From assembly GCA_022316685.1 (NCBI GenBank), contig JAKJHU010000067.1:2924501-2988500 (forward strand): a stretch of 64,000 nt of DNA. Direction: 5' to 3'. The notes under the pieces were generated by a model. That model was not told where the DNA came from, searched no databases, and saw only the letters and a list, made by a program, of their open reading frames with translations. This DNA comes from Progne subis subis (taxonomy: Eukaryota; Chordata; Aves; Passeriformes; Hirundinidae). Made by a program: the position numbers and the translations under genes. Position 1 is the stretch's first letter. Every line of letters begins with the position of its first letter. This document shows positions 25,615 to 37,713 of this stretch, piece after piece.

Positions 25615-25693
25615 AGCAAGAAATTATGCTACAGACTCAAGTTCAGCAAGAAATTATGCTACAGACTCAAGTTCAGTTATGCAACAGACTCTG
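25615..25693 (+). repeat. 30-bp tandem duplication with partial third unit
   Basis: A 30-base unit starting AGCAAGAAATTATGCTACAG is repeated exactly at 25615-25644 and 25645-25674. A diverged, shortened third copy (AGTTATGCAACAGACTCTG) follows. The exact identity of the first two copies suggests a recent duplication, while the third is older. Confidence 0.92.
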
Positions 25694-28600
25694 AACCATC
25701 ACCCCGGTGTTTCAGAGAAAGCCACACCATAAAATCAGCCTTATAAGCTAGGAAGTAATCCACAGTTCAGATGTATCTACGTATTTCATGAGGACTACTT
25801 AACTAAGTGCATAAAATTCCAGTTTGAGTCAGTTGTATAAATTACATTGACAGGATTACAATCAGAGTGTAAAACCACAATTTTTTTTAATACGAAGTGG
25901 CTCCAAAGATGAAAATTAAAGAACAGTTGATTTCATTTGGTACACAAAAAGATGGTTTATAAAATGAAGAGATGATATTTTCCCAAACAAAATTTCACAC
26001 TAACGTTGATGGAAGAAGAGAATCAAAATGCAGTTCAGGCTGTGGACCTCAGAGCTGCTGTTGAGTCTACAGTACTAAGCATTCAGATCATGTCACACAG
26101 AGATCAGTATGCACAAATTGGTACCTGGGGACAACCCAGGAAATAAAAAAGTGTAGACCTGTTTTGCAAGTCGATGTTCCAGCATACAGCCCAAACTGAA
26201 TCTAACTTTACAAAGAGTGGAAATCTTACAGTTGTTTAAAGGTAAATTATCTTCTGAGATGAGTTATTTTTTTTCACAGAGGACAGCTAATTTACTGAGA
26301 TCTGACCTCCTGCCCCTTGACTGACATATACTGAATGTGAGTCTAGCCCAAGGGTAATGAATGGTGTTTGAATGAGAGATGTTTTACACCAAATTGTGAC
26401 AAGGGTAATAGCATGTCACTGAGACTAAAACAAATGTCAGGAAAAGGCTGAAATCATAATGGCTTTAGCGTAATCATTATTTGCTGGTGGAAAAACTGCA
26501 ACAGATTAATTCACCACGTATCTAGTGTGAATGTGATACAGCTTGATGTAATGTGAGCACAAGTAGTGTGTCATTTGTTCCTTAGTCTTAACACATAAAG
26601 TCCAAATTGATGTAGCAAGTTACATGTCAACTAGTAACATATTACACCTTTGAAGAATCACATTAAAATTCAGTTTGCATTAGGTCTTTTCATTTTGTTA
26701 TGAATAAAAAGAACATGACAATGATTACATATAGAAACATTTACGAATTCCTGGCATATAGAATGTATGCTGAATCAAACTAAGGAACCCAGATTATTTG
26801 AATAGAAAGAGAATGTTTTTTGGTTTTTTGGGGGGTTTTTTTGTGGTTTTTTTTTTTAAGGAGGTGATTCAGGAAGAAAAATGATTTCTTGTTAAGTGTG
26901 ATTTTTACTTTAATGAAACCAAATTAGATTATATTCCTGATGGTTGTCCTGCTCTTTCTTCACATCATCATGACTCAATGGTGTAAGAAAAAGGAATAAA
27001 TGCCTTTTAATTTTTTGTTTGTTTGTTTAATACCTAGATATTGAGTTCAGCAAGAGAAAGAGAAAGGTAATTCAAGACAGTAAATAAAATAGGTTATCAA
27101 ATAGTGGGAAGAAACCTAAACTGTTACCTACTAGAGCTGCAGTCCCAAAATATTTTGCAATACCCTCCACATTGCATTTATGCATCTAATTAAAACAATT
27201 GTATGCATAAATTTTTATGATTTTTTTTTTCCCCTACTGAAAACGTTTTTACTAAAGCTGATATATCTCTGAGAGTCAGCATGTCATTTTTCTGTCCTAG
27301 CACCCACATCTTAGCTCTAACTGGACTAGATCTTACCCTGCCATTTTTCCTTGCTGTACAATATGGAATAATAAAGATAAGTGTCAGAACATAGAAAGCT
27401 CATATGTATATGCTAATCCTGTATCAACTGCTTACCCTTAAAGGCCTTTAAACCCTGGAGTAACTTATTTGGGAGTGTTTGTAGGATCAAAGACTAACAG
27501 CCTGCAATTTTTTTTTTTTTTTTTTTTTCCCAAAAGACATGCTGGTCCATGACATCAAAACCAGAGGTGTTAAATGCTACACTCCATTTTTGCAGCAACC
27601 ATTCCATAGGTTACTCCATGCTAGGCCAAGCAGCAGTTACAGAAGAGAAAGGCTAGAACTCCATTAAAAACTCACCTCTAGCAAGAGGCAGAAATGGTAA
27701 ACTTTGGAAAAAAGTTCCTTTCTTAAACTGGAGAAAATCTGCAATCAAGATTTCTTGGTTAAAAGGTCCGCATCAGCCAGCCAACAGGTGAATTAAAATT
27801 CATCATGGTTTAACACCAGCTGGCATCTCAGCACGCTGTAGCCACTCACTAAACACCCATCAGTGGGATGAGAGAGGGAATCGAAGCAGTAAGACCAGAA
27901 CTAAAAATGTATTGGCAGTGTTGCTACTAGATGAATGGAGAGTGCTGCACAAAACTACACAAAGCAAGAACAAACCATGGTTAGATGGCATTTAATTTTT
28001 CCACCAAATTAAAACTTTCATAAACTCACTTTTGAAACAGAAGGAAACCCCAAGTCATAATTCGTCCTAGGCTTTTCAGTTAGATTGTAGAGTTGTTTAA
28101 AATAGTTGTAAGACTTACCATCAGAATTAATACTGAGATTTGAAACAATCAGAAAAACATTGTTATAGGGACTAAAAAAAGAAAGTGAGTGGGCCAACAC
28201 AAGTTTTATGTACAGCAATCAAGTTCTTGGTTTAAATTAGCTAGCTAATCATAAGATGGCCTTGTGTGTAGTGCACATAAAGGTAAGAATTACAATGGTG
28301 CTGAGGTAATGGGATAAAAATGGCATTAGAATATTGGACAACTCAAAGATCTTCTCTAAGAAGAGACTTCATCTTAGCACAATCATTGCTTACCAGAAAA
28401 TATCTTATTTTCTGCTTTGTTCCAGATCTTATAATGCCTATAAAAAGTAACTTTTAAAGCCACCATTTTGATTTACTCATGGTTTCTGGAAAACATTTTC
28501 TGAAGACAAAGATGATGACAGTTATTGTAATCATTTAAAGTAATACAGAACCTTGAAAGCGGGAAATGAACATGCAAACCAGAAAAAGAGTGTCTAGAAT

Positions 28601-30424
28601 AACAGTGTCAGAATTTAAAAAAATAAGCTGCCTTTTTTTTTTTTTTTCTTTTAAATGCCTCACCCAGAATCATAGCTTAATATCAGAATGCATTTTCTAG
28701 TTAAACATTAATATATAATTTCATAAAACTCAGAGTTTTCATCATCTAATTGCAAACTTCAGCCAGTTAGCCTAAAACAGAATCAGATAAATAAGCTCAA
28801 AATGAGCCTTGAATATCCAGGATGAGAAAGAGGACCTCTTCTCTCAACCATGAATCTGGATACTTGCTGTATGATATGGACCTAATCCCCTTTGATGCTG
28901 TTATGCAGTTTTTTAGACTGCTTACAACACAAAAACAGAGAAACTTGATTTGTGATTAATTGCACCCCTTAATCAGTTTATAACCTATGTACCTGGAACA
29001 AAATATGAAGAAAATAGATTCAAGTATCTGTCTTAAAATAGTAATGCAATAATAAAATACAGAAAACAGGTTTTGTTGTTTTTACAATCACACACACTCC
29101 ATCTGAAAGACAAAGAAAACAAAAGGTTGAAGCTGCTAATTCTGACAGCTCTCAGTTAACAGCCAGAGTTCCACAGACCTCTCTTACTATTCATGAATCT
29201 ATGCTGACTTACACAAAGGCAAGATTAATCTTTTATTAAAACATAATATGTGAAATAAATGTTCTTTAATTTTCTTTCAAATAGCCATCTTCATCTCTGT
29301 TAACTCTATTGAATTCCACACTGTATCATCCAGGTCAAATCTCATTTTTGTGTTCCAAATATGCATCGAAGATTAAAAGGTTCTGGCTCATTTTACACAT
29401 TTTTAATTGCATTATAAAGACTGACAAGACACAAAATTCAGTTTGTGAAAATCTAAACAGAAAATATTTTAATGTCAATGTAAGGCACAGCAACATAAAT
29501 GACATCACAAAATCATTAGATCAGATTAGCAACGATTTTTAAAGAAATTAATGGCATTGCATCACAGCCACAAAGAAAATGTGAGGAAAAATACATACAC
29601 AAGGAATAAGCTGCAGTTCAGTTTACTAGGAACCTTTTTGGAGCAGCTGTGCAAGTTTCCTTGTTGCTCTGCCTTTTACTTTTGCTATTTTACAATTTTG
29701 TTATGACAGTGGATGACACAATTTAGGTGAGAGTATTTACTCACTCTCAAAAATAGATTAATTAAAGATTTAACAGTGAACTTAAATCATACACAAAAGT
29801 CACAAGTTCCTTTGAACGAAGGCAAAGAATACTTAAAATAGAAAAGAAAATGGCAAAGGACAAGTAAGCATATTGCCCAGGAACAAAATTTGCACCAAGA
29901 TCTGGAGTATATTAGCAAAATAAACAGCCTTAGTGCAACAAAAAGCTTTATTAAAAGATTGATGACAATAAGCAAGCAATGTATTCTGAATTTTTCAGCT
30001 TTCTCTGATGTTGAGTGATTCTTAATAACTCTCAGCAAAAACTTAACAAAACAAATTCTAGGGCTAATAAAATATTTTTTGTCTATGCTATAATTATAAA
30101 ATGAAGCAAACTTAACATTCAACTTAAAGAGAAGTTTCTATTATCACATAAATCCTAATACAAATTTCACATATACATATAAGTTTTAACACTTGAAAAC
30201 ATTGTATGAATAATAGGGTACTGGTTAAACTTGTAATGCTTCGATAATAGTCACTGACCGTGAACTTTTTTCTCCCTGTCATGTCTGTATAATCACAAAT
30301 CTTCAATACACCTTGACTCACAAGGATAAGACACTTTAAGAATTTCCATTTCTTTTCTACTTAGCAGTATCCAAACAACACAATGTTTGCACAGAACTCA
30401 GTGTTCTAGCATTGTCTCGTAAGT
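25694..30424. other. A+T-rich unique sequence with T-rich tracts
   Basis: No gene or element family is recognised. It contains G/T low-complexity sequence at about 26815-26860, a T run near 27510-27528, another near 28634-28650 and a 14-bp palindrome ATTAGCTAGCTAAT at 28236-28249. Confidence 0.55.
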
Positions 30425-30565
30425 GTCCAGGGAAGGGCAACAAGGTCAAGGAAGGGTTTTAAATGAGAATCCTGTGAAGAGTGGCTGAAGGAGCTGAGGT
30501 TGTTTAGCCTGGAGAAGAGGAGGGTGAGCGGGGGACCTTATTTCTCTCTAAAACTGCCTGAAAGG
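30425..30565 (+). mobile_element. CR1 LINE internal 3' fragment
   Basis: The sequence follows the CR1 segment that runs from the end of ORF2 into the 3' region: GGGCAACAAGG, then CCTGTGAAGAGTGGCTGA, GGAGCTGAGGTTGTTTAGCC, TGGAGAAGAGGAGG and CTGCCTGAAAGG. It lacks the 3' end, so it was cut at both sides. It is a separate insertion from the ORF1/ORF2 piece 1 kb downstream, because the order does not fit a single element. Confidence 0.9.
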
Positions 30566-31599
30566 AATATTTTATTTTATGAGACAAATATTTTTCTAAG
30601 GACTCTAATATCCCTGTTTCTACATACAATGTATCTTTTCCCTAGCCTTCCTCCAGTAACTTCAACTGGCTGCCTGGGTTCACAAACTCTACACAGTCTT
30701 CTCAAAGTAACAGGAAAAATCTCTTTTTTTTCCTGGTCCCCTAAGGTCTAGGCCCCTGTTCAATGCCCTCTTAGTCTCTGCTTATACTGCAAACTCCAAC
30801 TCACCCAGTCTCTCCTTCGTCTGCTTTTGACACTTCTCTCCAGTAGACCTCTCTTAGCTGACTTCTGAGAAGGTAGAGTCTTCTCCTCCAAAAGGAAGTT
30901 TCTATTGAACCAAAAGCTGAACAATGAAAACAGGCAACAGTTACAGCTTTTTACCATACATGTTGCAGAACAAAGAAAAATAAAAAGAACATCTGACACA
31001 AATCCTTCAACCACCTTAGTTTAGCCTCCAAAATCGCTTCCAGGAAACAGGGTAGAAGGTATCAGCCAAATGCTAAGGGACTAACTCCAAGTCTATCTCT
31101 ATGGGAGAAAAGATTCCCAAATATTTGTGGTAGGAGCATGACATTGCCACAAAGCTACAGCAGCAGAGACCAGTGTCCCTTCCTCCTGTTGAAGTTGGGG
31201 TGCTGCACACTGAGCATCTGGATGGAATAAAATAGAAAGGCAGCAAGAGGGATCTTGTCCGAGTAACCGGGTCATAAGGTGCCAACATTGGAAAGTACTG
31301 AATTCAAGCTTGTTTAGGATTTCCTAAATTATCCTGGTAGGGTGTATTACCCTCTTCAACTGCATCTCTCCACTGAGCATAGACAAAAAAAGTAAATATG
31401 CTTTTAAATTTGATGCCTAAATTTAAGTGGGATGAATTTGGACCTAAGTATCTGTGCTAGATAGGCTCATCCAAGGTAAAGGAACTCCTCTGCTTAGTGA
31501 CAGAGCTCTGGGGGGAGGTGAGTAGGTAGAACATATCAAGGAGAGTGGGGGGCTGACTACTGGAATTTTATCCTGCCTTCCCTAAGGCAGGCCCAACAG
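30566..31599. other. Unique or unrecognised sequence between two CR1 pieces
   Basis: No firm repeat match was seen. Around 31410-31480 there are TGATGCCTAAATTTAAGTGG and GGACCTAAGTATCTG strings like the TAGGCA motifs at 17 kb. The CR1 ORF1 similarity of the next feature may begin somewhat before 31600. Confidence 0.4.
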
Positions 31600-32572
31600 G
31601 CAGATAGGATGCGTGTTACAGAGGATTCCTTATCCTTCTTCATTTGGCTGAACATAGTAAGAGGTAAGGGACAATGCTGAAAAGATCCTGCTGGATGCAG
31701 AAGGTAAGTGTCTACTGTGACTGCTCCACTTTTGCAGTGCCCTGGTAGAGCAGGTACAAGGCTCTGCAAACAGAACTGAACAATGAGAATGGCGATATTG
31801 ATCTAGGCCAGAGGTGTCACTGAGGTTTAGTTGGTCTATGCCCTGTGTCAAAACTGCTTCTGAGAAGGAAAAAAGAAGACTCCCTTCTGAAGGTCAGATA
31901 TGCAGAGGGACCCACACAGGGAATTCTGCTTCTTCACTAGAGACCAGGAGGTAGATGAGAAGAGAAAGTTTCCTACCAGGCAATGCACACCGTTGTTTGA
32001 GGGACAGTGTGCTGGCATGGTCCTTCAGTCTGCCACCTCACTGGAGACAGGGGATGGAGAACCTTGCAGCAACAAAGATGCCAGGGATATTGGTTTGTTA
32101 GAAACCATGGAAATGTCTAAGGCTGATCATAGAAATTCAGGCTTCCCAGAAATGTAGTGGCATCAATAGCCCAACAGAAGGACATCTGCACCAATGTGCA
32201 TAGAATTGCAAAAAAAAAAAAACCAAACAAACCACCAAAAACTAGAGGAGCTGGAAGCTGCTGTGCAGCAGGAAAATACAGTTGTCATCACAGAAACATG
32301 GTGGTTGACTCACAACTGGAGTTCTGCAGTGGCTACTAAGTGTTCAGAAGGGATAAGCAAGGACAATAAGGCCTTGGGTACACTTGGGTAACCTGTATGT
32401 TTGGGAACACTTTGATTCTTCAAATTTTAATGATGGTGATAGGGTAAAGTGGTTATATGTAAGAATTAGGGTAAATGCTAACAAGATATATAATGGTGCA
32501 TCCCATCAAGGATATAGCTGGGACAACTGTCATGATCACAACCCCCAAAACTGTGGTGAATGGAGTTAAATC
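31600..32572 (+). pseudogene. CR1 LINE remnant: ORF1 end and ORF2 endonuclease start
   Basis: A decayed piece of an older or longer CR1 copy. In the upstream half, fragments such as SRYKAL (about 31746), KTASEKEKRR-like codons near 31852 and RDPHREFCF (about 31906) match the CR1 ORF1 esterase-like region. In the downstream half, LEELEAAVQQEN followed by VVITETWW (about 32245-32315), then LYVWEHFDSS, NDGDRVKWLYVRIR and a GEWS end, match the apurinic-type endonuclease at the start of ORF2, including the E of the ITETWW motif. Stops, a poly(A)/CCAAAC expansion at 32209-32240 and deletions break the frames. The reverse transcriptase and 3' end are missing. Confidence 0.82.
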
Positions 32573-33585
32573 TAGTTGGTAGCTTGACATTCAATTACAT
32601 TTTAATCTCCAATATTTCTACTGCTTATAGCATTCATCATATTCTCACTTTATTTTTCTTGGGTCAGCAGTTTATTTACCAGAAAAGAATAAGGATACCT
32701 TTGGGAAAGGACTGTTATTAGATCCGTCTTTTTCCCCTTCTCATGGAAAAGAAATAACTGTATTTATTACTACAATGTACAGCAAAGGACAGGGGGAAAA
32801 GGATATTTAAAATATCTTTTATTGAGGTTTGCTTTAAAACAACTGTGTTTTTATTTTCTGCACCACCTCATATTGGTGATTATCAATGTATATGAAAACA
32901 GGACAAGCTATTAAACAGAAATTAGGAGATGAAAACATACACAAAACTTCTTGATCTACCTATAAAATGGAAAAGGTTTAGGGGAGTGGGGGAAAAGGGG
33001 ACATGATTTCTCCACTGCTTCATGTGCAGTACTTTAAGCACATATGAAAAGTATCTTTTCTCATATCTAATATCAACCTGAGTTGTTTAGAGTGAGAGTA
33101 CATTCTTTATTAAACAAAAAGAAAGTGAGAATGGAAAGGAATAAAGATCTTAACATAAAATTTAAGTTGAATGCATTGAAATTTTAGTGTAAATCAATTC
33201 ACTATGCCCATACCCTTAATCCAAGAGCCTGCACTGAATAGCTTCCCAAAAGGAGTTCATGATGTAAGGAAAAAACTCATGCTAAAGAACACTTTGGCCA
33301 AATATATAAAGGCAAAACACAAATTGACCTTCAGAATTACTGCTTTTAAGTTTCTGTACCTGCATGTGCTAGTGATGGGTCTTTACCTGTTGCAGTTTGT
33401 TTAAAGAAACTCATGAATTTGGTTCGGAATCACAAATTATTTTTTTATGGTGTCAGCAACGAATGTACTAATGGAATTTCACTGCTCTGAGATTAAAAAA
33501 TATAGTACATCCCGTCTTTTTTAAACATGCCACTTGGTTCAGACCCCAGTATTTACAGTAATCCATAGCAACAGCAGATGTAACA
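32573..33585. other. A+T-rich unique sequence, no gene seen
   Basis: No feature is recognised in this kilobase. Confidence 0.6.
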
Positions 33586-33816
33586 TCAGATATCACTGGA
33601 ACTCTGCTTAACAGGAAGTACAGCTTCAACTACACACATTTCTGCATAAGAAGTAGCTTGAGAAAGTCCTAATCCTGTTATATTGTTGTCCTGATGTGCC
33701 ACAGGATTCTGGCTCTCAAGTGAGAGCGAAGTGAATACATTTTCTGTACAATTATTTAGATAGCATCTCCATACTTCAAAGCACATATAAGTGTTATAGC
33801 TCCATGAACATTTATT
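33586..33816 (-). other. Open, protein-like stretch after an acceptor-like site
   Basis: On the minus strand, a moderate acceptor (CTGTGACACTTCAG) is followed in phase 0 by 76 open codons and a TGA at 33588-33586. The C-terminal part reads SLESQNPVAHQDNNITGLGL and ends VLPVKQSSSDI. I do not recognise a family. It may be a terminal exon, a pseudogene or chance. It lies directly downstream of the minus-strand CR1 ORF2 fragment at 33880, but its peptide does not match CR1. Confidence 0.18.
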
Positions 33817-33879
33817 CTGAAGTGTCACAGAAGTTGATTACAATGACTTAAATATATTCCTGTACCTACCTAAAATTTC

Positions 33880-34115
33880 CATTGCTCCATGAAAACTACA
33901 TTACTCCTTCAGCCTTTCAAGTGCTCCATTCCCTTTAGCAGATCTCCACTGAACTCACTAGTTTGTCATTATCTCCCTTGAGATGTGAGCCCTAAGCTGG
34001 ACACAGGACTCCAACTGGCCTCCTCTCATATGGTGAAAAGAGAGGAACAATCGTTTTCCTGGAGCTTTTGCCTTTCTTGGATGCAGCTCAGTATGCAGCC
34101 AGAATTCTCTCCCTA
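33880..34115 (-). pseudogene. CR1 LINE remnant: ORF2 C-terminal end
   Basis: On the minus strand the DNA follows the stretch that in intact CR1 codes for the end of ORF2 (the region reading roughly ANGILGCI ... LPLYSALVRPHLEYC ... FWAP). Matching pieces are TTCTGGCTGCATACTGAGCT, GTTCCTCTCTTTTCACCATA, GAGGCCAGTTGGAGTCCTG, TGTCCAGCTTAGGGCTC and GGAGCACTTGAAAGGC. Indels and stops break the frame. It is an old, decayed copy in the opposite orientation to the CR1 pieces at 30.4 and 31.6 kb. Confidence 0.72.
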
Positions 34116-35014
34116 GAGACTGAATATATTAGATTATTTCAAGGTATTAGAGTACTGCCCAGGACATCACAACTTCTGAAAAATTATAGCGGCCTTTTTA
34201 ATGACAGCAGGTCTGCTCACCTTTGAATGCATCATCTATATACATGCAGTTAACTGATTTAATCTCCAACGCAACCTTCCTTGATGAAAAAACTCTATAT
34301 AATGAATGAATTACATTAGCAGGACTTTGTGGTCTTACAGCATCTACTCATTGACTGGAGTGGTACACAAGATGCATTAGTAGAGTTTTGTTAGCTTTTC
34401 CAAAAGAGATGCTCAGATGGCCACAAAAAAGTGCTGGACAGGCTTTTCCTAAGAAATTCTTTTGACCATCATCACAGAAAGTAATGGCATTTTATTCTAC
34501 AAAAAAATAGAAAATTTTCTTTTTTATCTAGTTTAGGGCAGAAAGAAATAAATTTAACATTTTTCTTACTGGTTTGCTCCAGAACAGGAAAAAAATTGTT
34601 TTGCTTACATGCGCTGGTAACGCTGTTGCCCTTTCATTTGACAGCCCTGCCTGTACTGCCTTCCTGTAGACATCAGTTTGTTTTATTCTCCTTTTTGAGA
34701 GAGATGAAAATCTTTTGCCTTACCTATAAACAGGCTCTCTCAAGACACAGTATTAAGGGCAAAGAAACCAAAGTTTTGAAGACAAAAATAGGCATTCCAG
34801 AAGTCCCTAGGTAGTTTCAAGCTTGAGTCTGGAGAGCCTCAAACACTAAACTAAAGAGACAAAGCCAGGCAGGATTTTTTCAGCTGTTCCTGTTTATGTT
34901 GCTCTTTCTTAATTAGCTGAATATATATTGACAAATGTGGAAGTGTACTGCTGGCCTGCTGGACCTTCACAACTTCTGTGGCAGATGGAACTTGGGAGTC
35001 TTGATTCCAGTGAA
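34116..35014. other. Unique sequence, no gene seen
   Basis: No feature is recognised here. Confidence 0.55.
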
Positions 35015-35166
35015 GGTGGGGGGGGGGTTTGGTGGGTTTTTTTTGTTTGTTTGTTTGGGGTTTTTTGTCTTTTTTTGGTTTTTGTTTTTTGTGTGTTTGT
35101 TTGTTTGTTTGTTTTGGTTTTTTTGTTTTTTGGTTTTTGTTTTGTTTTGGTTTGCGTTTTGTTTTT
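35015..35166 (+). repeat. G/T low-complexity tract with G10 run
   Basis: It opens with ten G in a row (35018-35027), then GGTGGG, and continues for about 135 bases as TTTG, TTTTGG and TTTGTT units. The G runs could form a quadruplex on the plus strand. Long open frames here on both strands (34909-35350) are products of base composition. Confidence 0.93.
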
Positions 35167-35437
35167 GAAGATAAATAAAGGAACAGGAAAGAATGAATAC
35201 ATTGCTACTGTGTCTTGTTTGAGCCAGCTCCTTACAAAACTGGGAACCAAAGTCAGTCCTAAATCAGGACAGGAAAATAAAGACAGTTTAGTTCTTGGTG
35301 TTAAGTCTGTTAATATGACAGTAGAGCCTCATTTTACCATAAGATTCTAAAATCTCTTTCCTCCAATCTTCCCTCCTCCAAAGTTTAGTGCCTCTATGCT
35401 GAATTTTACTTTAGTCTAATTTTGAATCATTATTATT

Positions 35438-35480
35438 ATTATTATTACTATTACCTTATAAAGAAAATAGTAATAATAAT
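35438..35480. repeat. Inverted ATT-repeat hairpin, 15-bp arms
   Basis: ATTATTATTACTATT at 35438-35452 is matched by its exact reverse complement at 35466-35480 across a 13-base spacer. The arms include a matched interruption (ACT/AGT), so this is more than two unrelated ATT runs. Confidence 0.85.
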
Positions 35481-37491
35481 CAATACAGCATAAATTATCT
35501 TTGAAGATTTTAGATCTTCAGGGAAAAAATATATTTAAACTCTGCAACTGTAGTCCCCTAGTCTATCTATCTACAGATTCTTGAACTTGCAGCCAATGAA
35601 GCATTTGCTTTGTTTAGAGAGAGCAAATAAAAAGACTGATTGCTAAGGGAAGTGTCATCTATGTCTGCACAACTCCCCTTTCATGGTCCTTGAAAATGCA
35701 GAAGAAAGCACTGAAAAGGTCAATCTTGTTTCTTAACTTCTGTATAAGAAAGAGCACTGCAACCTCAGGCTGACCCTAGTATTTTCTATTTAAGCTGCTG
35801 GAACAAGTGAAAATATTAAAACTGTAACAGTAAGAAACTCACAAGGAGGACACAACAAAGAGAGTAAGAAGAAGAGGGAAAGGCCTCAGGAAAAGAGAAG
35901 ATAAAGAAGGAGACAAATGCCCCCAAAGTGAGAATTGTAGAGGAGGCATCCTCCATGTGTTTGACCTCTGCTGCAAAAGGATCTATTGAGAAAAATAAAG
36001 ATACCTATTGCTTGGGATTTTAGACAATTGTCCCTGAATACTTTACGTGAACTCTCTAGGCCTTTTACACTTGTTGGAAACGTTATTTTTAAGTCTAAAA
36101 AATATTAAATTAATGTCATGAAATTCAAGGAATGTGACAGGTGAAAGGAGAGGAAAAGAGTAGAAACAGTTCTGCCAGTAACCTATCAGATATTTTATTG
36201 AAGCATTCAGAATAATGGGATGCAGAAAATCTGGAAAGTAAATAAAAAAAGTTTTCCCAGAGCAACCATTAATTTACCTGCATTACAATGTTACAATGTG
36301 TTCTAGCTTAAAGTATTTACAGATGCTAAGACAGTGCTTGCCTAAAAATATTTCATTACAAATCTACTGTCACTCCAAACTCTCAAGTATAGTCATGCAA
36401 AAATTTTAGACAGGGGTAGAGCTTCACAGTCCTTCTATCTTATAACTCGAGAAAGATAACCAAATAAACAATTTAACCAATAAAATATGCTCTTTGACAT
36501 CTTTTAAAGCACTTACACGAGTCTTAAATAATTAATATTTCCAAGATAACTTAAGCTGTGATTACAATTTTTCTGACAGCAAATATAACGCAAATCCTGC
36601 AGAGGAAAGTGAGACAATGTCATATTCAAGATGAAGATATTGATGTTCCTTCTAGTATATTACATGATGTTGCCAATTTGTTGTATTTCTCTAATTCTTT
36701 GCCTTGACTAGCAAAGGTTGCAGTGTCTCAGAAAGTCTTTGAGGGTAAAGAGGATGTCCTGATAAATGCCATTGTCGCTTAATGGTGAAAGGGAAAATGT
36801 ATCACCTGCTTAGTACATGCACCATAAGGAAGCCTCTGAGATTCTTACATGGACATGGCTCAAATCCACACAGTAAATCTACCGTGATAGGATACACAAT
36901 TCGTCATTTGTAAAAGCATTGCTCATGCAGGGCACAGAACAAATACTTTTTTTTTTTGCCCTCAGAAAATCCTGGATAGAAACAAGAAACCCCTATGAAA
37001 ATGAAAAGCCTAGCAAGCTGGGTACATCTAATGAGAAACAATGAATGCTCTATCAGTTTTTAAGAACTGCCTCTGTTAAGACATAAGTGCAGTGATGACA
37101 CCTATCCTTGCAATAAAAAAAAAAAAAATAGGTTAATGAGTGGAACTAAATCTGATAATAAAGTTATTTAAAAGAGTATCATTTGTTTAAGAAGCAAAGT
37201 TAAATTAGTTTTGTTTTTGTTACCGACATATTACATTACCCATGTAAAAACATCCATTCTTCCTTTTTGTTCCACAGTTTGAAAGCAAATGTTTCATTAA
37301 TGGTGAAGTCCCAGAATACGTTTACTGTACAACTCATCTGCCTTGAGGGAAAATCTCAAATCTGGTGAAGATCAGTGATTAAATTCATCAACTCCCACCT
37401 GCTCTGATGATGCAAGCACCTAGTAGCCTGCACAGGTAAATATGATTTAAAGTAGATGTTTGTTTCAGTGCTAGTATAAAGAGGTTGAGAC
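35481..37491. other. A+T-rich unique sequence, no gene seen
   Basis: No repeat family or gene is recognised. A 13-base A run lies near 37117. Confidence 0.6.
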
Positions 37492-37713
37492 ATAGATATA
37501 GATTAGATATAGCTATAGCTATAGCTATAGCTATAGCTATAGCTATAGATGAGATATATATATATGATATAGATATATATACAGATATAGAGATATAGAG
37601 ATATAAATATAGATATAGATAGATATAGATATAGCTAGATAGAGATGATAGAGATAGAGATAGAGACAGAGACGGAGACAGAGACAGAGACAGAGAGACA
37701 GAGATAGATATAT
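37492..37713. repeat. Compound microsatellite: AGCTAT, GATA, GACAGA
   Basis: Three zones follow one another. Six copies of the self-complementary hexamer AGCTAT lie at 37511-37546, then GATA/TATA-type units to about 37650, then GAGACA-type units to 37713. The minus-strand frame through it gives an L/Y/S/C repeat and is not a gene. Zones with shifting motifs usually arise by point change and re-expansion of one older array. Confidence 0.95.

Noticed and set aside
34909..35350. Overlapping open frames of 77-140 codons on both strands
   Set aside because: All cross the same G/T tract; open frames on both strands at once reflect composition, not coding.
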